From Metaclostridioides mangenotii (GTDB lineage Bacteria; Bacillota; Clostridia; Peptostreptococcales; Peptostreptococcaceae), in the NCBI RefSeq assembly GCF_018917235.1, contig NZ_JAHLOF010000004.1:62001-126000 (forward strand): a DNA stretch of 64,000 nucleotides. The letters are read 5' to 3'. Positions 16,758 to 26,443 of the stretch are shown in pieces (positions within the stretch are counted from its first letter, which is position 1; the number at the start of each line of letters is the position of its first letter). The notes beneath the pieces are model-generated. The model made no database searches and was not told the origin of the DNA. It saw nothing but the letters and a program-made list of their open reading frames with translations. The translations under genes were made by a program, and so were the position numbers.

Positions 16758-18602
16758 ATGAAGAAAGTTGATTTAAAGAGGATACTAAAAAAAGTGGAAA
16801 AGCCATCTAGATATTTAGGTAATGAGATCAACTCTATACACAAAGATACAAATAAAGAGAGTTTAATAAGATATGCACATTGTTTTCCTGACATATATGA
16901 AGTTGGTATGAGTCACTTAGGGAGTCACATACTTTACGATGTAATAAATAAAGATGAAGATGTTTTTTGTGAAAGAGTATATTCTCCTGGTGTAGATATG
17001 GAGAATATACTGAGGGAAAAAAATATACCTATATTCGGTTTAGAATCAAGAGAACCTATTACAGATTTTGATTTTGTAACATTTACACTACAATATGAAT
17101 TATCTTATACAAATATATTAAATATTCTAGATTTAGCGGGAATTCCTATATTAAAAGAAGAGAGAAATTTAAATGATCCTTTTGTAATGGTAGGGGGGCC
17201 TTGTGCTTATAACTCTGAGCCACTTGCAGATTTTGTTGATATTGTAATCTTAGGTGAAGGCGAAGAAGTTAATTTAGAGGTAGTAAATGTATACAAAGAG
17301 TGGAAAAAAAATAAGACCAGTAGAGAGGATTTTCTGTACAAAATATCTAATATAGAAGGTGTTTATATTCCAAGTTTTTACGATGTAAACTACAATGATG
17401 ATGGTACAGTAAAAAATGTCTTTGCACTAAAAGAAGGAATACCAACAAATCCAAGTAAGAGAATTATTAAAGATGTGGAGAGCGTTGATTATCCAGAAAA
17501 ATTTATTGTACCTTATATAGATACTGTACATGATAGAATTGTACTTGAGCTTTTTAGAGGTTGTACTAGAGGATGTAGATTTTGCCAAGCTGGCATGATT
17601 TACAGACCTATAAGAGAAAAGTCTGTAGATAGGCTAAAAGAGATATTAGAAAAATTAGTTAAGAGTACAGGATTTGATGAAATATCACTATCATCTCTAA
17701 GTACAAGTGATTATAGCCAATTGTCGGAACTAACTGATTATCTAGTGGATGAATATGCTTCTAGCAATATTGGAATATCACTACCGTCACTAAGACTTGA
17801 TAACTTCTCTATGGAGATAGCAGATAAAATACAACAAGTAAGAAAATCAGGTCTAACTTTTGCTCCAGAAGCAGGAACTCAGAGAATGAGAGATGTAATA
17901 AATAAAGGAGTAACAGAAGAAGATTTAGAAAATGCAACACGTAAGGCTTTTGAAATGGGATGGAACAGTGTAAAATTATATTTTATGATTGGACTACCAA
18001 CAGAGACATATGAAGATCTTGATGGGATTGCTAAATTAGCTTATGAGGTTATTGACATATACAGAGATGTTCACAGTGGAAAACTTAAAAAGAACTTTGG
18101 TGTAACAGTTAGTACATCTACTTTTGTACCAAAGCCGTTTACACCATTCCAGTGGCATGCTCAAGATACAACAGAAGAAGTTGTAGAAAAACAGAGACAT
18201 TTAGTTAAAAAGCTTAGAAATAAAAATATTAAATACAACTATCATGATTCAAGTACTAGTTTAATGGAAGCAGTAATAGCTAGAGGTGATCGAAAGATAA
18301 GTAAAGTAATTTACGATGCATTTAAATTAGGATCTAAATTTGATGGATGGTCAGAGCATTTCAAACTTGATATATGGAAGGAAGCCATGGAAAAGAATAA
18401 TTTATCAATTGAGTTTTATGCTAATAGAGATAGAGGTTATAATGAGGTCTTCCCATGGGATCATATAGATGTAGGAGTACACAAAGACTTCCTACTCAAA
18501 GAAAATGAAAAAGCCAAAGCAGATGAAATAACGCCTGATTGTAGAAATGGATGCAATGTATGTGGTATAAATACGCATGATATAGGAAGGGGACTATGCT
18601 AG
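16758..18602 (+). CDS. B12-binding-type radical SAM protein (TIGR03960 family)
   Basis: 614 residues. An N-terminal B12-binding-like region precedes a radical SAM domain with the cluster motif CTRGCRFCQAG (about residue 268) and LSSLSTSDYSQL, then FAPEAGTQRMRDVINK. The C-terminus carries CRNGCNVCG, a second cysteine cluster. The family is widespread in Firmicutes but, as far as I know, has no proven reaction. Its stop is immediately followed by the companion TIGR03936-type gene, with which it is normally paired and sometimes fused. Strong promoter 50 bases upstream. Confidence 0.88.
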   Translation: MKKVDLKRILKKVEKPSRYLGNEINSIHKDTNKESLIRYAHCFPDIYEVGMSHLGSHILYDVINKDEDVFCERVYSPGVDMENILREKNIPIFGLESREPITDFDFVTFTLQYELSYTNILNILDLAGIPILKEERNLNDPFVMVGGPCAYNSEPLADFVDIVILGEGEEVNLEVVNVYKEWKKNKTSREDFLYKISNIEGVYIPSFYDVNYNDDGTVKNVFALKEGIPTNPSKRIIKDVESVDYPEKFIVPYIDTVHDRIVLELFRGCTRGCRFCQAGMIYRPIREKSVDRLKEILEKLVKSTGFDEISLSSLSTSDYSQLSELTDYLVDEYASSNIGISLPSLRLDNFSMEIADKIQQVRKSGLTFAPEAGTQRMRDVINKGVTEEDLENATRKAFEMGWNSVKLYFMIGLPTETYEDLDGIAKLAYEVIDIYRDVHSGKLKKNFGVTVSTSTFVPKPFTPFQWHAQDTTEEVVEKQRHLVKKLRNKNIKYNYHDSSTSLMEAVIARGDRKISKVIYDAFKLGSKFDGWSEHFKLDIWKEAMEKNNLSIEFYANRDRGYNEVFPWDHIDVGVHKDFLLKENEKAKADEITPDCRNGCNVCGINTHDIGRGLC

Positions 18603-19301
18603 ATGAGCAAGATTATTAGAGTTAAATTTAAAAAGGAAGGGGATATGATTTACATCTCTCACCTCGATTTACAAAGACTACTTCATAGAGCATTTAGAAG
18701 AGCTGAGATAAATTTATCCCACTCACAAGGTTACAACCCTCATCCGAAAATGAGCTATGGAAATGCATTAGCACTTGGAACGGAGAGCCAAGGTGAATAC
18801 GTAGATATAGAAATAGAAGACAATCTAACAATTGAAGAATTTTTGGAAAGAATTTCTAAGGAGCTACCTGAAGGAATAGAGTTTTTAAAAGCAATGGAAA
18901 TCGATGCTCAAACTCCATCTCTTTCTTCGATTATTGACTATGGTGAATATATATTTAGCATTGATCTTGAAAGAACACTTAGTAAGGAATACGTCAAAAG
19001 CAAGATTGTCGAGTTTATGAACAAAGAAGAAGTTGTAATAACTAAAAAGAACAAAAAAGGAAAGATGGTGGAAGTTGACATTAGGCCTTTAATAAAAAGT
19101 TTTGATCTTATAGACTTAACTGAAGAAAAAATAACTCTAAACGCAATGATAGCTACTGGATCTAAACAAAACTTAAATACAAATATATTCATACCAAAGG
19201 TTTTAGAACTTTTTGGTATAGATATAGATCCACTAGATGTCGACATACTTAGACGTGATCTTTATATTCAAATGGATGGGCACCTTGAAACACCAATGTA
19301 A
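18603..19301 (+). CDS. TIGR03936 family radical SAM-associated protein (DUF2344)
   Basis: 232 residues. Opening VKFKKEGDMIYISHLDLQR and SQGYNPHPKMSYGNALALG are family hallmarks. It has no radical SAM cluster itself and is always found beside or fused to the preceding radical SAM family, so it is likely a partner or substrate-binding subunit. The ATG directly abuts the upstream stop, implying coupled translation. rng follows, then the L21/L27 genes, hinting at a role around ribosomes or RNA. Confidence 0.85.
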   Translation: MSKIIRVKFKKEGDMIYISHLDLQRLLHRAFRRAEINLSHSQGYNPHPKMSYGNALALGTESQGEYVDIEIEDNLTIEEFLERISKELPEGIEFLKAMEIDAQTPSLSSIIDYGEYIFSIDLERTLSKEYVKSKIVEFMNKEEVVITKKNKKGKMVEVDIRPLIKSFDLIDLTEEKITLNAMIATGSKQNLNTNIFIPKVLELFGIDIDPLDVDILRRDLYIQMDGHLETPM

Positions 19302-19346
19302 GTGGTGAATTATCTTAAGAATAGTTAAATCGTAGAGGTGATCGGT

Positions 19347-20756
19347 TTGAAAAATATAATAATAGAAACGCTAATTACATCACAAAAAACAGCTGTAATC
19401 GAGGATAATAAATTAATTGATTTTTTTATTGATGATTATTCCTCTAAGAAAAAAGTATCAAACATATATAGAGGAGTTGTAAAAAAAGTATTAAGTGGAA
19501 TCGATGCATGTTTTGTTGATATAGGATTGGAAAAATTGGCTTATTTGCAACTAGATAGTGAATATGAAATTAAATCTGGCAGTGACGTACTTGTTCAGGT
19601 AAATAAGGATGAAGTTGGAACAAAAGGAGCAAAATTAAGCTTGGAAATTAGTATAGCAGGAAGATATTTGGTGTATATACCTACAAATACTAGAGTAACC
19701 ATGTCAAGTAAAATAAGAGATGAGAAAGAAATTGTTAGACTGAAAAAGTTAGTCAAAGAAACCAATGTTGAGAATTTAGGTCTTATTATAAGGACAGAAG
19801 CACAGGGATGCACACAAGCAGATATTCTAAATGATATAAGCGAATTAAAACGCTTATACAATGATATTCTAAACGAATTTAATCTTGGAATGGGACCTAA
19901 ACTATTGTATAAATCTGAGAGCTCAGCAGTAAAGTATATAAATGATTATATAAGTGAAGATATAGATAAAATAGTTACAGATAATGTTGAAACTAATGAA
20001 GAGATCAAAACTAAATTAAAATCAATTGATGAGAGGTTTATCGAAATTTTATCTTTGGAAGAAAATGACAATATATTTGAGATTTACAGAGTAGATGAAA
20101 AGGTAAATAAGATCTTTGATAAGAAAGTATGGCTGAAAAGCGGTGGATATATTGTAATAGATAAAACCGAAGCTATGACAGTCATAGACGTTAATACAGG
20201 CAAGTTTATAAAAAGTGCTCAGCTTTCAGATACGATTGTTAAAACGAATATTGAAGCAGCTTTAGAGATTTCACAACAACTGAAAATTAGAGATATAAGT
20301 GGAATTATTGTTATTGATTTTATAGATATGAAAACAGACAAAGATAAAAACAAAATCATAAGGATATTAGAAGAATGTCTCAAAAATGATAGAAGAAAAT
20401 CTGAGGTTTTTGGTATGACTAGATTAGGATTAGTTGAAATAGCCCGTAGAAGAGAAAAAAGCTCGGTAGACTCTTATTATTTAATGGATTGTACTGTTTG
20501 TAAATCTGGTAATAGTCAAAAGTCGATAAAGTATATAATTGATAATATAGAAAGAGAGATAAGAAGAACGAAAAAGCATACAGTATATAGAGATGTATCT
20601 ATAGAGCTTAATGATGCCGTTTTTTATTTAGTTAATAACCAATATTTAAGTGTTATTAATGAAATAAGTGAAAAATATGGCATAAAAATTACTCTATTAC
20701 AAAATAATAAAATTATGCATGAGAATATACACGTGGTTTTCAATAAAAATAGTTGA
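19347..20756 (+). CDS. rng: Ribonuclease E/G family endoribonuclease
   Basis: Cleaves single-stranded AU-rich RNA, matures rRNA and turns over mRNA. An S1-type RNA-binding region (GVVKKVLSGIDACFVDIGLEK) is followed by the catalytic RNase-H-like domain with VIDVNTGKF and IIVIDFIDMK, which carry the metal-binding aspartates, and the Zn-link C-x-x-C in DCTVCKSG. At about 469 residues it is of RNase G length. TTG 19347 is 9 bases after AGAGG; an in-frame GTG at 19338 overlaps that site. The stop codon TGA is part of the -35 box of the rplU promoter. Confidence 0.92.
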   Translation: MKNIIIETLITSQKTAVIEDNKLIDFFIDDYSSKKKVSNIYRGVVKKVLSGIDACFVDIGLEKLAYLQLDSEYEIKSGSDVLVQVNKDEVGTKGAKLSLEISIAGRYLVYIPTNTRVTMSSKIRDEKEIVRLKKLVKETNVENLGLIIRTEAQGCTQADILNDISELKRLYNDILNEFNLGMGPKLLYKSESSAVKYINDYISEDIDKIVTDNVETNEEIKTKLKSIDERFIEILSLEENDNIFEIYRVDEKVNKIFDKKVWLKSGGYIVIDKTEAMTVIDVNTGKFIKSAQLSDTIVKTNIEAALEISQQLKIRDISGIIVIDFIDMKTDKDKNKIIRILEECLKNDRRKSEVFGMTRLGLVEIARRREKSSVDSYYLMDCTVCKSGNSQKSIKYIIDNIEREIRRTKKHTVYRDVSIELNDAVFYLVNNQYLSVINEISEKYGIKITLLQNNKIMHENIHVVFNKNS

Positions 20757-20781
20757 CAAAGCATTGGAATTATCATATAAT
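20753..20781 (+). promoter_or_regulatory. Consensus promoter of the rplU-prp-rpmA operon
   Basis: TTGACA (20753-20758), 17-base spacer, TATAAT (20776-20781): a full consensus sigma-A promoter. The -35 overlaps the rng stop codon. Confidence 0.9.
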
Positions 20782-20787
20782 TAATAA

Positions 20788-20868
20788 CTGTAATGCCGCT
20801 CAGTAAAGGTCTAAATCTCTGTTAGGAGTACCTTGTATTGGCGAGTTTGTGACCGAGGAGGTGTATAT
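20788..20868 (+). ncRNA. Ribosomal protein L21 leader
   Basis: The leader between the promoter and rplU contains GCCGCTCAGTAAAGG, TCTAAATCTC and TGTTAGGAGTACC, which fit the L21 leader found before rplU in Firmicutes, where the operon product is thought to bind its own mRNA. Boundaries are approximate. Confidence 0.75.
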
Positions 20869-21180
20869 ATGTACGCTATAGTTAAGACTGGTGGAAAACA
20901 GTATAAAGTTTCTGAAGGTGATGTATTATTTGTTGAGAAGTTAGAAGCTAACACAGGTGATACTGTTACTTTAGATGAAGTATTAGCATGCTCAAAAGAT
21001 GGAGAACTTAAATTAGGTGCTCCTGCAGTTGAAGGTGCTTCTGTACAAGCTAAAGTAGTTGAGCAAGGAAAAGCTAAAAAAGTTATAGTTTATAAGTATA
21101 AAGCTAAAAAAGACTATAGAAGAAAGCAAGGACATCGTCAAGCATATACTAAGTTAGTTGTTGAAAAAATAAACGCTTAG
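20869..21180 (+). CDS. rplU: 50S ribosomal protein L21
   Basis: 103 residues from ATG 20869 ([18 protein letters not shown]), preceded by GAGGAGG. The C-terminal [18 protein letters not shown] is the family signature for 23S rRNA binding. In-frame upstream codons back to 20833 fall inside the leader RNA and are not used. First gene of rplU-prp-rpmA. Confidence 0.98.
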   Translation: MYAIVKTGGKQYKVSEGDVLFVEKLEANTGDTVTLDEVLACSKDGELKLGAPAVEGASVQAKVVEQGKAKKVIVYKYKAKKDYRRKQGHRQAYTKLVVEKINA

Positions 21181-21192
21181 TGAGTATTTATT

Positions 21193-21510
21193 ATGATAAA
21201 AGTAAAATATTATTATAATGATGATTTCCAAATAATAGGGTTTTGTTTAAGTGGACATGCTGGATTTGCAGATGCAGGACAAGATATAGTTTGTTCGGCA
21301 GTTACATCCAATGCAATTGCTGTCATAAATTCACTAGACAAACTACAAAAAGTTGAATTTGAAAAGATAGTTGCTGACGAAGGTCATATAGAGTGTATAG
21401 TAGATACGCCCTATATAGAAAAATCGAAATTGTTGCTAGAACATTTTCAACTTGCAGTTGAAGAGATAAAACGAGAATATCCGAAGTATATAAAAATTTT
21501 GAAAAAGTAG
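21193..21510 (+). CDS. prp: Ribosomal-processing cysteine protease Prp
   Basis: 105 residues. The catalytic pair is clear in SGHAGFADAGQDIVCSAV: His22 and Cys34, at the same positions as in characterised Prp. Prp removes the N-terminal extension of L27, encoded by the next gene, which indeed has such an extension. Lies between rplU (12 bases) and rpmA (13 bases). Confidence 0.95.
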   Translation: MIKVKYYYNDDFQIIGFCLSGHAGFADAGQDIVCSAVTSNAIAVINSLDKLQKVEFEKIVADEGHIECIVDTPYIEKSKLLLEHFQLAVEEIKREYPKYIKILKK

Positions 21511-21523
21511 GGGGTGACTCCAT

Positions 21524-21814
21524 ATGTTAAAAATGAATTTACAATTACTAGCATCTAAAAAAGGAGTAGGTTCTTCTAAAAACGGTAGAGATTCTATATC
21601 AAAGAGATTAGGTGTTAAGAGATTCGATGGACAACTAGTAACAGCTGGAAGTATAATAGTTAGACAAAGAGGAACTAAAATACATCCAGGAACTAATGTA
21701 GGAAAAGGTAGCGATGATACTTTATTCGCATTAGTTGACGGTACTGTTAAGTTTGAAAGAAAAGATAAGAAGAGAAAAAAAGTTAGTATATATCCAGTAG
21801 CAATTGCTGAGTAA
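21524..21814 (+). CDS. rpmA: 50S ribosomal protein L27 with cleavable N-terminal extension
   Basis: 96 residues. The N-terminus [16 protein letters not shown] has the Firmicutes-type extension; Prp should cut after LL, leaving A-S-K-K-G at the mature end that reaches the peptidyl-transferase centre. Here the cleavage residues are LL where many relatives have [21 protein letters not shown] is the normal L27 body. Confidence 0.98.
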   Translation: MLKMNLQLLASKKGVGSSKNGRDSISKRLGVKRFDGQLVTAGSIIVRQRGTKIHPGTNVGKGSDDTLFALVDGTVKFERKDKKRKKVSIYPVAIAE

Positions 21815-21823
21815 TATACATGG

Positions 21824-21850
21824 AAGGAGTGTGGATACACTCCTTTTTAT
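21824..21850 (+). terminator. Terminator of the rplU operon
   Basis: AAGGAGTGT pairs with ACACTCCTT around GGAT, followed by TTTTATTTT. Confidence 0.85.
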
Positions 21851-21938
21851 TTTAGTAAAAATATGATCGGACTTTATCTGGAATTTATTAATTAATTCGG
21901 GGTAAAATAGTAAAAAGATTAATCAAGTAGGTGATATT

Positions 21939-23219
21939 GTGTTTATAGATAAGGCGAAAATATTCGTCAAGGCCGGAAATGGTGGAAACGGAGGAGTATC
22001 TTTTAGGAGAGAAAAGTACGTTCCAGCAGGGGGTCCTGACGGAGGAGACGGCGGACGTGGTGGAAGTATAGTATTTGAAGTTGACTTAGGGATAAGAACT
22101 CTCTTAGACTTTAAATATCAAAGAAAATACTTAGCTCCGGCGGGTGGAAATGGAACAAAGAAAAATAGAGCAGGAAAAAATGGAGAAGATATTATTCTAA
22201 AAGTACCTGCAGGTACTATAATTAGAGATGAAGCAACTGGATTAGTTTTAGCAGACCTAAAAGACGAAAATGATAGACTAGTAGTTGCGAGAGGTGGTTA
22301 TGGAGGAAAGGGTAATCAAAACTTTGCTACTGCTACAAGACAAGCTCCTAACTTTGCAAAACCTGGTACAGATGGAGAAGAGAGATGGGTCGTACTAGAA
22401 CTAAAAATGCTGGCAGATGTCGGTCTTTTAGGTTTCCCAAATGTTGGAAAATCTACTTTCTTATCTCTTGTTACAAAAGCGAAACCAAAGATTGCAAACT
22501 ATCACTTTACAACTATTACGCCAAATTTAGGAGTTGTACAAACTAAATATTCTGATAGTTTTGTTCTTGCAGATATTCCTGGGATAATTGAAGGTGCATC
22601 TGAAGGTATAGGGCTAGGTCATGAGTTTTTAAGGCATGTTGAAAGAACAAAAGTGCTTATTCATATCGTTGATATATCTGGGATAGAAGGTAGAGACCCA
22701 ATTGAAGATTTTGACAAGATAAACGAAGAACTTAAGTTATATAATGAAAAACTTGCAAAAAGACCTCAAATAGTCGTTGCTAATAAAATAGATATACTAG
22801 AAGATGAGACAGTATTCGAAGAATTTAAAAATAATATAGAAGAACGTGGATACAAAGTATTTAAAATGTCTGCAGCAACAAGAGAAGGTGTTGACGATGT
22901 AATAAATTATGTATCTAATCTACTAAAAGAAGTAGAAGAAGTTGAACTGATCTCAGAAAATGATATGTATAAACCAGAAGCTGAGATAATCAATGATGAA
23001 GAGCTAGAAATAGTAATAGATGATGATGGAGTATATGAAGTAACAGGTAAGGCTCTTAGAAGAATCATGTATTCTATTAACTTTGATGATATGGAATCTC
23101 TTCAATTCTTCCAAAAAGCTATGGAGAGTAGAGGCGTATTTGATAGACTTAGAGAGATGGGAATAGAAGACGGTGATGTCGTTAGAATTTATGAATTAGA
23201 ATTTGAATTCTACAACTAA
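21939..23219 (+). CDS. obgE: GTPase Obg (CgtA)
   Basis: 426 residues: the glycine-rich Obg domain (GNGGNGGVSFRREKYVPAGG), the GTPase domain with G1 GFPNVGKST, G3 DIPG and NKID, then the C-terminal OCT domain. Obg acts in 50S assembly and the stringent response. GTG start at 21939 with AGGTGAT upstream. Conserved next to rplU-rpmA. Confidence 0.97.
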   Translation: MFIDKAKIFVKAGNGGNGGVSFRREKYVPAGGPDGGDGGRGGSIVFEVDLGIRTLLDFKYQRKYLAPAGGNGTKKNRAGKNGEDIILKVPAGTIIRDEATGLVLADLKDENDRLVVARGGYGGKGNQNFATATRQAPNFAKPGTDGEERWVVLELKMLADVGLLGFPNVGKSTFLSLVTKAKPKIANYHFTTITPNLGVVQTKYSDSFVLADIPGIIEGASEGIGLGHEFLRHVERTKVLIHIVDISGIEGRDPIEDFDKINEELKLYNEKLAKRPQIVVANKIDILEDETVFEEFKNNIEERGYKVFKMSAATREGVDDVINYVSNLLKEVEEVELISENDMYKPEAEIINDEELEIVIDDDGVYEVTGKALRRIMYSINFDDMESLQFFQKAMESRGVFDRLREMGIEDGDVVRIYELEFEFYN

Positions 23220-23294
23220 AATAAAATTAACTATATTATAATAGAAATAGATTTTAAGATAATCAAAATATACAAAAGGAAAAGTGGTGAAGTA

Positions 23295-23663
23295 ATGTTA
23301 AAAGGAAAGCAAAGATCATATTTAAAATCTCTAGCCAACAATCTTAAACCTACGACACAAATTGGTAAAGAGGGAGTTACAGAGGCCTTTTTAGAGCAGT
23401 TAGATAATATGCTAAGATCGAGAGAATTAGTAAAAGTAACAATATTAGAAAATGCTGGTCTGGATACTAAAGAAACTGCAAATCAAGTTTGTGAGGCATT
23501 AAGAGCGGAGTTTGTACAAGCTATCGGTTTTAAATTTACAGTATACAAAAAAAATATTGAAAGTCCTAAGATAGAGTTCCCTGGATACAGCCAGGCTAAA
23601 GCTAAGGTTAGAGATAACAAAGTTACAAAAAAAGGAAATCTTACGAAGAGCAATTTTAGATAG
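23295..23663 (+). CDS. yhbY: YhbY-family ribosome assembly RNA-binding protein
   Basis: 122 residues with a CRM RNA-binding domain: LKGKQRSYLKSLANNLKPT, QIGKEGVT and the ETANQVCEALRAEFVQAIGFKFTVY region (KH-like fold). Associates with pre-50S particles. The last 25 residues are a lysine-rich extension beyond the usual length of about 97. Follows obgE, typical order. Confidence 0.9.
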   Translation: MLKGKQRSYLKSLANNLKPTTQIGKEGVTEAFLEQLDNMLRSRELVKVTILENAGLDTKETANQVCEALRAEFVQAIGFKFTVYKKNIESPKIEFPGYSQAKAKVRDNKVTKKGNLTKSNFR

Positions 23664-23684
23664 TATATCATTTTATTGAGATTT

Positions 23685-23716
23685 AAAAACACCCAAGTAA
23701 TACTTGGGTGTTTTTT
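23685..23716. terminator. Terminator after yhbY
   Basis: AAAAACACCCAAGTA pairs with TACTTGGGTGTTTTT; a one-base loop at the centre means the working loop is larger. T-runs on both sides suit both directions. Confidence 0.85.
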
Positions 23717-23773
23717 ATAGTTAAATTAAAAAAGAAAACTTAAATATTTACCTTTGTTTATATTTAGGTATCA

Positions 23774-24688
23774 TTACTTATATTTTAAGCTTAACTTAAG
23801 TCCATCTATTCCAATAATAGTGTTTTCGAAGACTTCTTTGGCATTATCTAAAAAGATTTCAGGTTTCATTACAGATGGACTGAAGTGAGTCAATAATAGC
23901 TGAGACACATTTCCGAGTCTAGCTAGATTTGCGCTCTCTCTAAAGGTCATGTGTTTATTTTTAACAGCTTTATCAATATCTAAATCATCTCCATACATTG
24001 CCTCACATACTAAAAGGTCGCTACCTTCGATAAATTCTGGAATATCAATTAATGGCCTAGTATCAGTAATAAAACTCAATTTAATACCCTTTCTCTCACT
24101 TCCTAAAACCATCTCTGGAGTATAGATTTTATTATTTATTGTCAAGGTTTCTCCATTTTGGAGTTTTTTCCATAAAAATCTTGGGACATCGTTATAAAAA
24201 GCTTTGTCCATATCAAATTTTCTAATTCGCTTGAATTTAAAACTATATCCGAGGCATTCGATAGAATGTTCTAATTCTATAGTTGATATTTCAAGGTTTT
24301 TAAAATGAGGATTGGAAAGATTAAAATTTACACCAGGATTTTCAACAACCTCTAGATTGTATGGAAGGGGACCAATTAAGGATTTTATTGATTTTATAGC
24401 ATCTATTATTCCTGAAGGACCAAGTATCGTTAAATCATCAGTTTTACCGCTATTTCCAATTGTCGATAAAATACCAAGTAAACCAAAAATATGATCTCCA
24501 TGTAAATGTGTAATGCATACTAAATCTATATCTTTGAATCCACATTTATTTATTTTCAATGATACTTGGGTTCCCTCTCCACAATCTATTAATATTTTTC
24601 GCCCATTGTAGTTTACAAATAAAGATGATAAGTATCTATTAGGTACAGGTACATTTCCACCACATCCGAGCAAAGTTAAGTCTATCAT
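23774..24688 (-). CDS. rnz: Ribonuclease Z
   Basis: Removes the 3' trailer of tRNA precursors. 304 residues, metallo-beta-lactamase fold with the zinc motif THLHGDHIFGL, GTQVSLKINKCG just before, a later D in FITDTRP and the final histidine in LLTHFSPS. Length and motifs are normal for the short-form RNase Z. Single gene, divergent from hsdM. Confidence 0.93.
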   Translation of the reverse strand: MIDLTLLGCGGNVPVPNRYLSSLFVNYNGRKILIDCGEGTQVSLKINKCGFKDIDLVCITHLHGDHIFGLLGILSTIGNSGKTDDLTILGPSGIIDAIKSIKSLIGPLPYNLEVVENPGVNFNLSNPHFKNLEISTIELEHSIECLGYSFKFKRIRKFDMDKAFYNDVPRFLWKKLQNGETLTINNKIYTPEMVLGSERKGIKLSFITDTRPLIDIPEFIEGSDLLVCEAMYGDDLDIDKAVKNKHMTFRESANLARLGNVSQLLLTHFSPSVMKPEIFLDNAKEVFENTIIGIDGLKLSLKYK

Positions 24689-24922
24689 GTTATTTAAAGG
24701 CTCCTTTCGAATAGTCTTATCGAACTGTATATAATTATTTTACCATTATTTATATTTTAAATATTATTTTTCCTCAAATTTAATTAAATATCCATTTAAA
24801 GATTTTATTTATAATAATTATTTCCAATTATTACCAATATTTTTCACTAAATTGTATAAAAAAGTACTTAAAACTGGTAAAATGGAGTTAACTAAAGGGT
24901 AAAAATGGAGGATTTAATTATT

Positions 24923-26443
24923 ATGTCAGTATCAGAATTAAAAGTAGAAGAAAGTATGTGGTTATTGGCAGATAGATTGAGGGGTAGTATGGATCCATCA
25001 GAGTATAAAAATATTGTTTTAGGCTTAATCTTTTTAAAATATATATCAGAGACTTTTGAAGCAAGATACGAAGAATTAAAAAAAGATAATAAATCTAATG
25101 AAGAAGATAAGATTGAATATATATCTAAGAATATTTTCTGGGTGCCACAAAAGGCTCGTTGGGACTATATAACTGAAAAAGCTGATAGCAAAGATTTGGG
25201 TAATATAATTAATGATGCAATGGTAATGATTGAAAAAGAGAATCCATCTCTTAAAGATGTATTGCCTAAAGACTTTGCTAGACCTCAGTTAAATGCGTCT
25301 AAATTAAGAGATGTAATAGATCTATTGAAATTTAAAGTAAGTAACACAGATAGCCAATCTAAAGATATACTTGGAAGAATTTATGAGTATTTCTTAAGTA
25401 AATTTGCAAGTGCAGAAGGCAAAGCAGGTGGAGAATTTTATACACCGAGATCTGTTGTTAAATTACTTGTAGAAATGTTAAAACCATGTAAGGGTAACGT
25501 TTATGATCCGTGTTGTGGATCTGGGGGATTGTTTGTTCAGTCTGAGAGATTTATTGAAGATCATAAAGGGAAACCTGGAGATATACACATATATGGGCAG
25601 GAGTCTAATCCAACAACTTGGAGAATGTGCAAGATGAACTTAGCTCTTAGAGGAATTGATGGAGATATTGGAAAGAGTAATGCGGATACTTTTCACAATG
25701 ACTTACATCCAAACCTAAAAGCAGATTTTGTACTGGCAAACCCACCATTCAATATAAGTGATTGGGGTGGAGAAAAGCTAGAAGACGATGAAAGATGGGT
25801 GTATGGTATTCCGCCTCAAGGTAATGCAAACTATGCTTGGATTCAGCACATCGTATCCAAGCTTTCAGATAAGGGAAAAGCCGGATTTGTAATGGCTAAT
25901 GGTAGCTTGTCAACAAAAAATATTCTAAGCGAATATGAGATAAGAAAAAAACTAATAGAAAATGACTTAGTTGATTGTATTGTTTTACTTCCGGCACAGA
26001 TGTTTTACTCAACTCAAATACCAGCGTGTTTATGGTTTTTGACTAAAGATAAAAAAGAAAAGAAGAAATCCCGAGAAGGTGAAATATTATTTATCGATGT
26101 AGGCCAAAAAGGTTTTATGGCTGATCGGATTCATAAAGAATTTACAGATGATGAAATTCGTGAAATCTCAAGAATATACCATTCTTGGAAGGGGAGTAAC
26201 GATCAAGAATATAAAGATATACCAGGATATTGTAAAGTTGAAAAAATAGAGAGTGTAATAAAAAATGATTTTGTATTAACTCCTAGTAGATATGTAGGTA
26301 TAGAGATTGAAGAAGAAGATACAGAGCTATATGATGATAAAATGAAAAGATTAACTAAAACTCTAAAAGAACAATTTAAGGAGTCTCGTAAGCTTGAAGA
26401 AGATATTAAGAGAGTACTTGGAGGAATTGGATATGAGTTATAG
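24923..26443 (+). CDS. hsdM: Type I restriction-modification methyltransferase subunit HsdM
   Basis: 506 residues. The N-terminal helical domain (ESMWLLADRLRGSMDPSEYK) is followed by the N6-adenine methyltransferase core: SAM motif I YDPCCGSGGLFVQ and catalytic motif IV LANPPFN. The ATG at 24923 is 10 bases after GGAGGA; an in-frame ATG at 24905 precedes it. The stop overlaps the hsdS start by 11 bases. No hsdR occurs in this window. Confidence 0.95.
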   Translation: MSVSELKVEESMWLLADRLRGSMDPSEYKNIVLGLIFLKYISETFEARYEELKKDNKSNEEDKIEYISKNIFWVPQKARWDYITEKADSKDLGNIINDAMVMIEKENPSLKDVLPKDFARPQLNASKLRDVIDLLKFKVSNTDSQSKDILGRIYEYFLSKFASAEGKAGGEFYTPRSVVKLLVEMLKPCKGNVYDPCCGSGGLFVQSERFIEDHKGKPGDIHIYGQESNPTTWRMCKMNLALRGIDGDIGKSNADTFHNDLHPNLKADFVLANPPFNISDWGGEKLEDDERWVYGIPPQGNANYAWIQHIVSKLSDKGKAGFVMANGSLSTKNILSEYEIRKKLIENDLVDCIVLLPAQMFYSTQIPACLWFLTKDKKEKKKSREGEILFIDVGQKGFMADRIHKEFTDDEIREISRIYHSWKGSNDQEYKDIPGYCKVEKIESVIKNDFVLTPSRYVGIEIEEEDTELYDDKMKRLTKTLKEQFKESRKLEEDIKRVLGGIGYEL

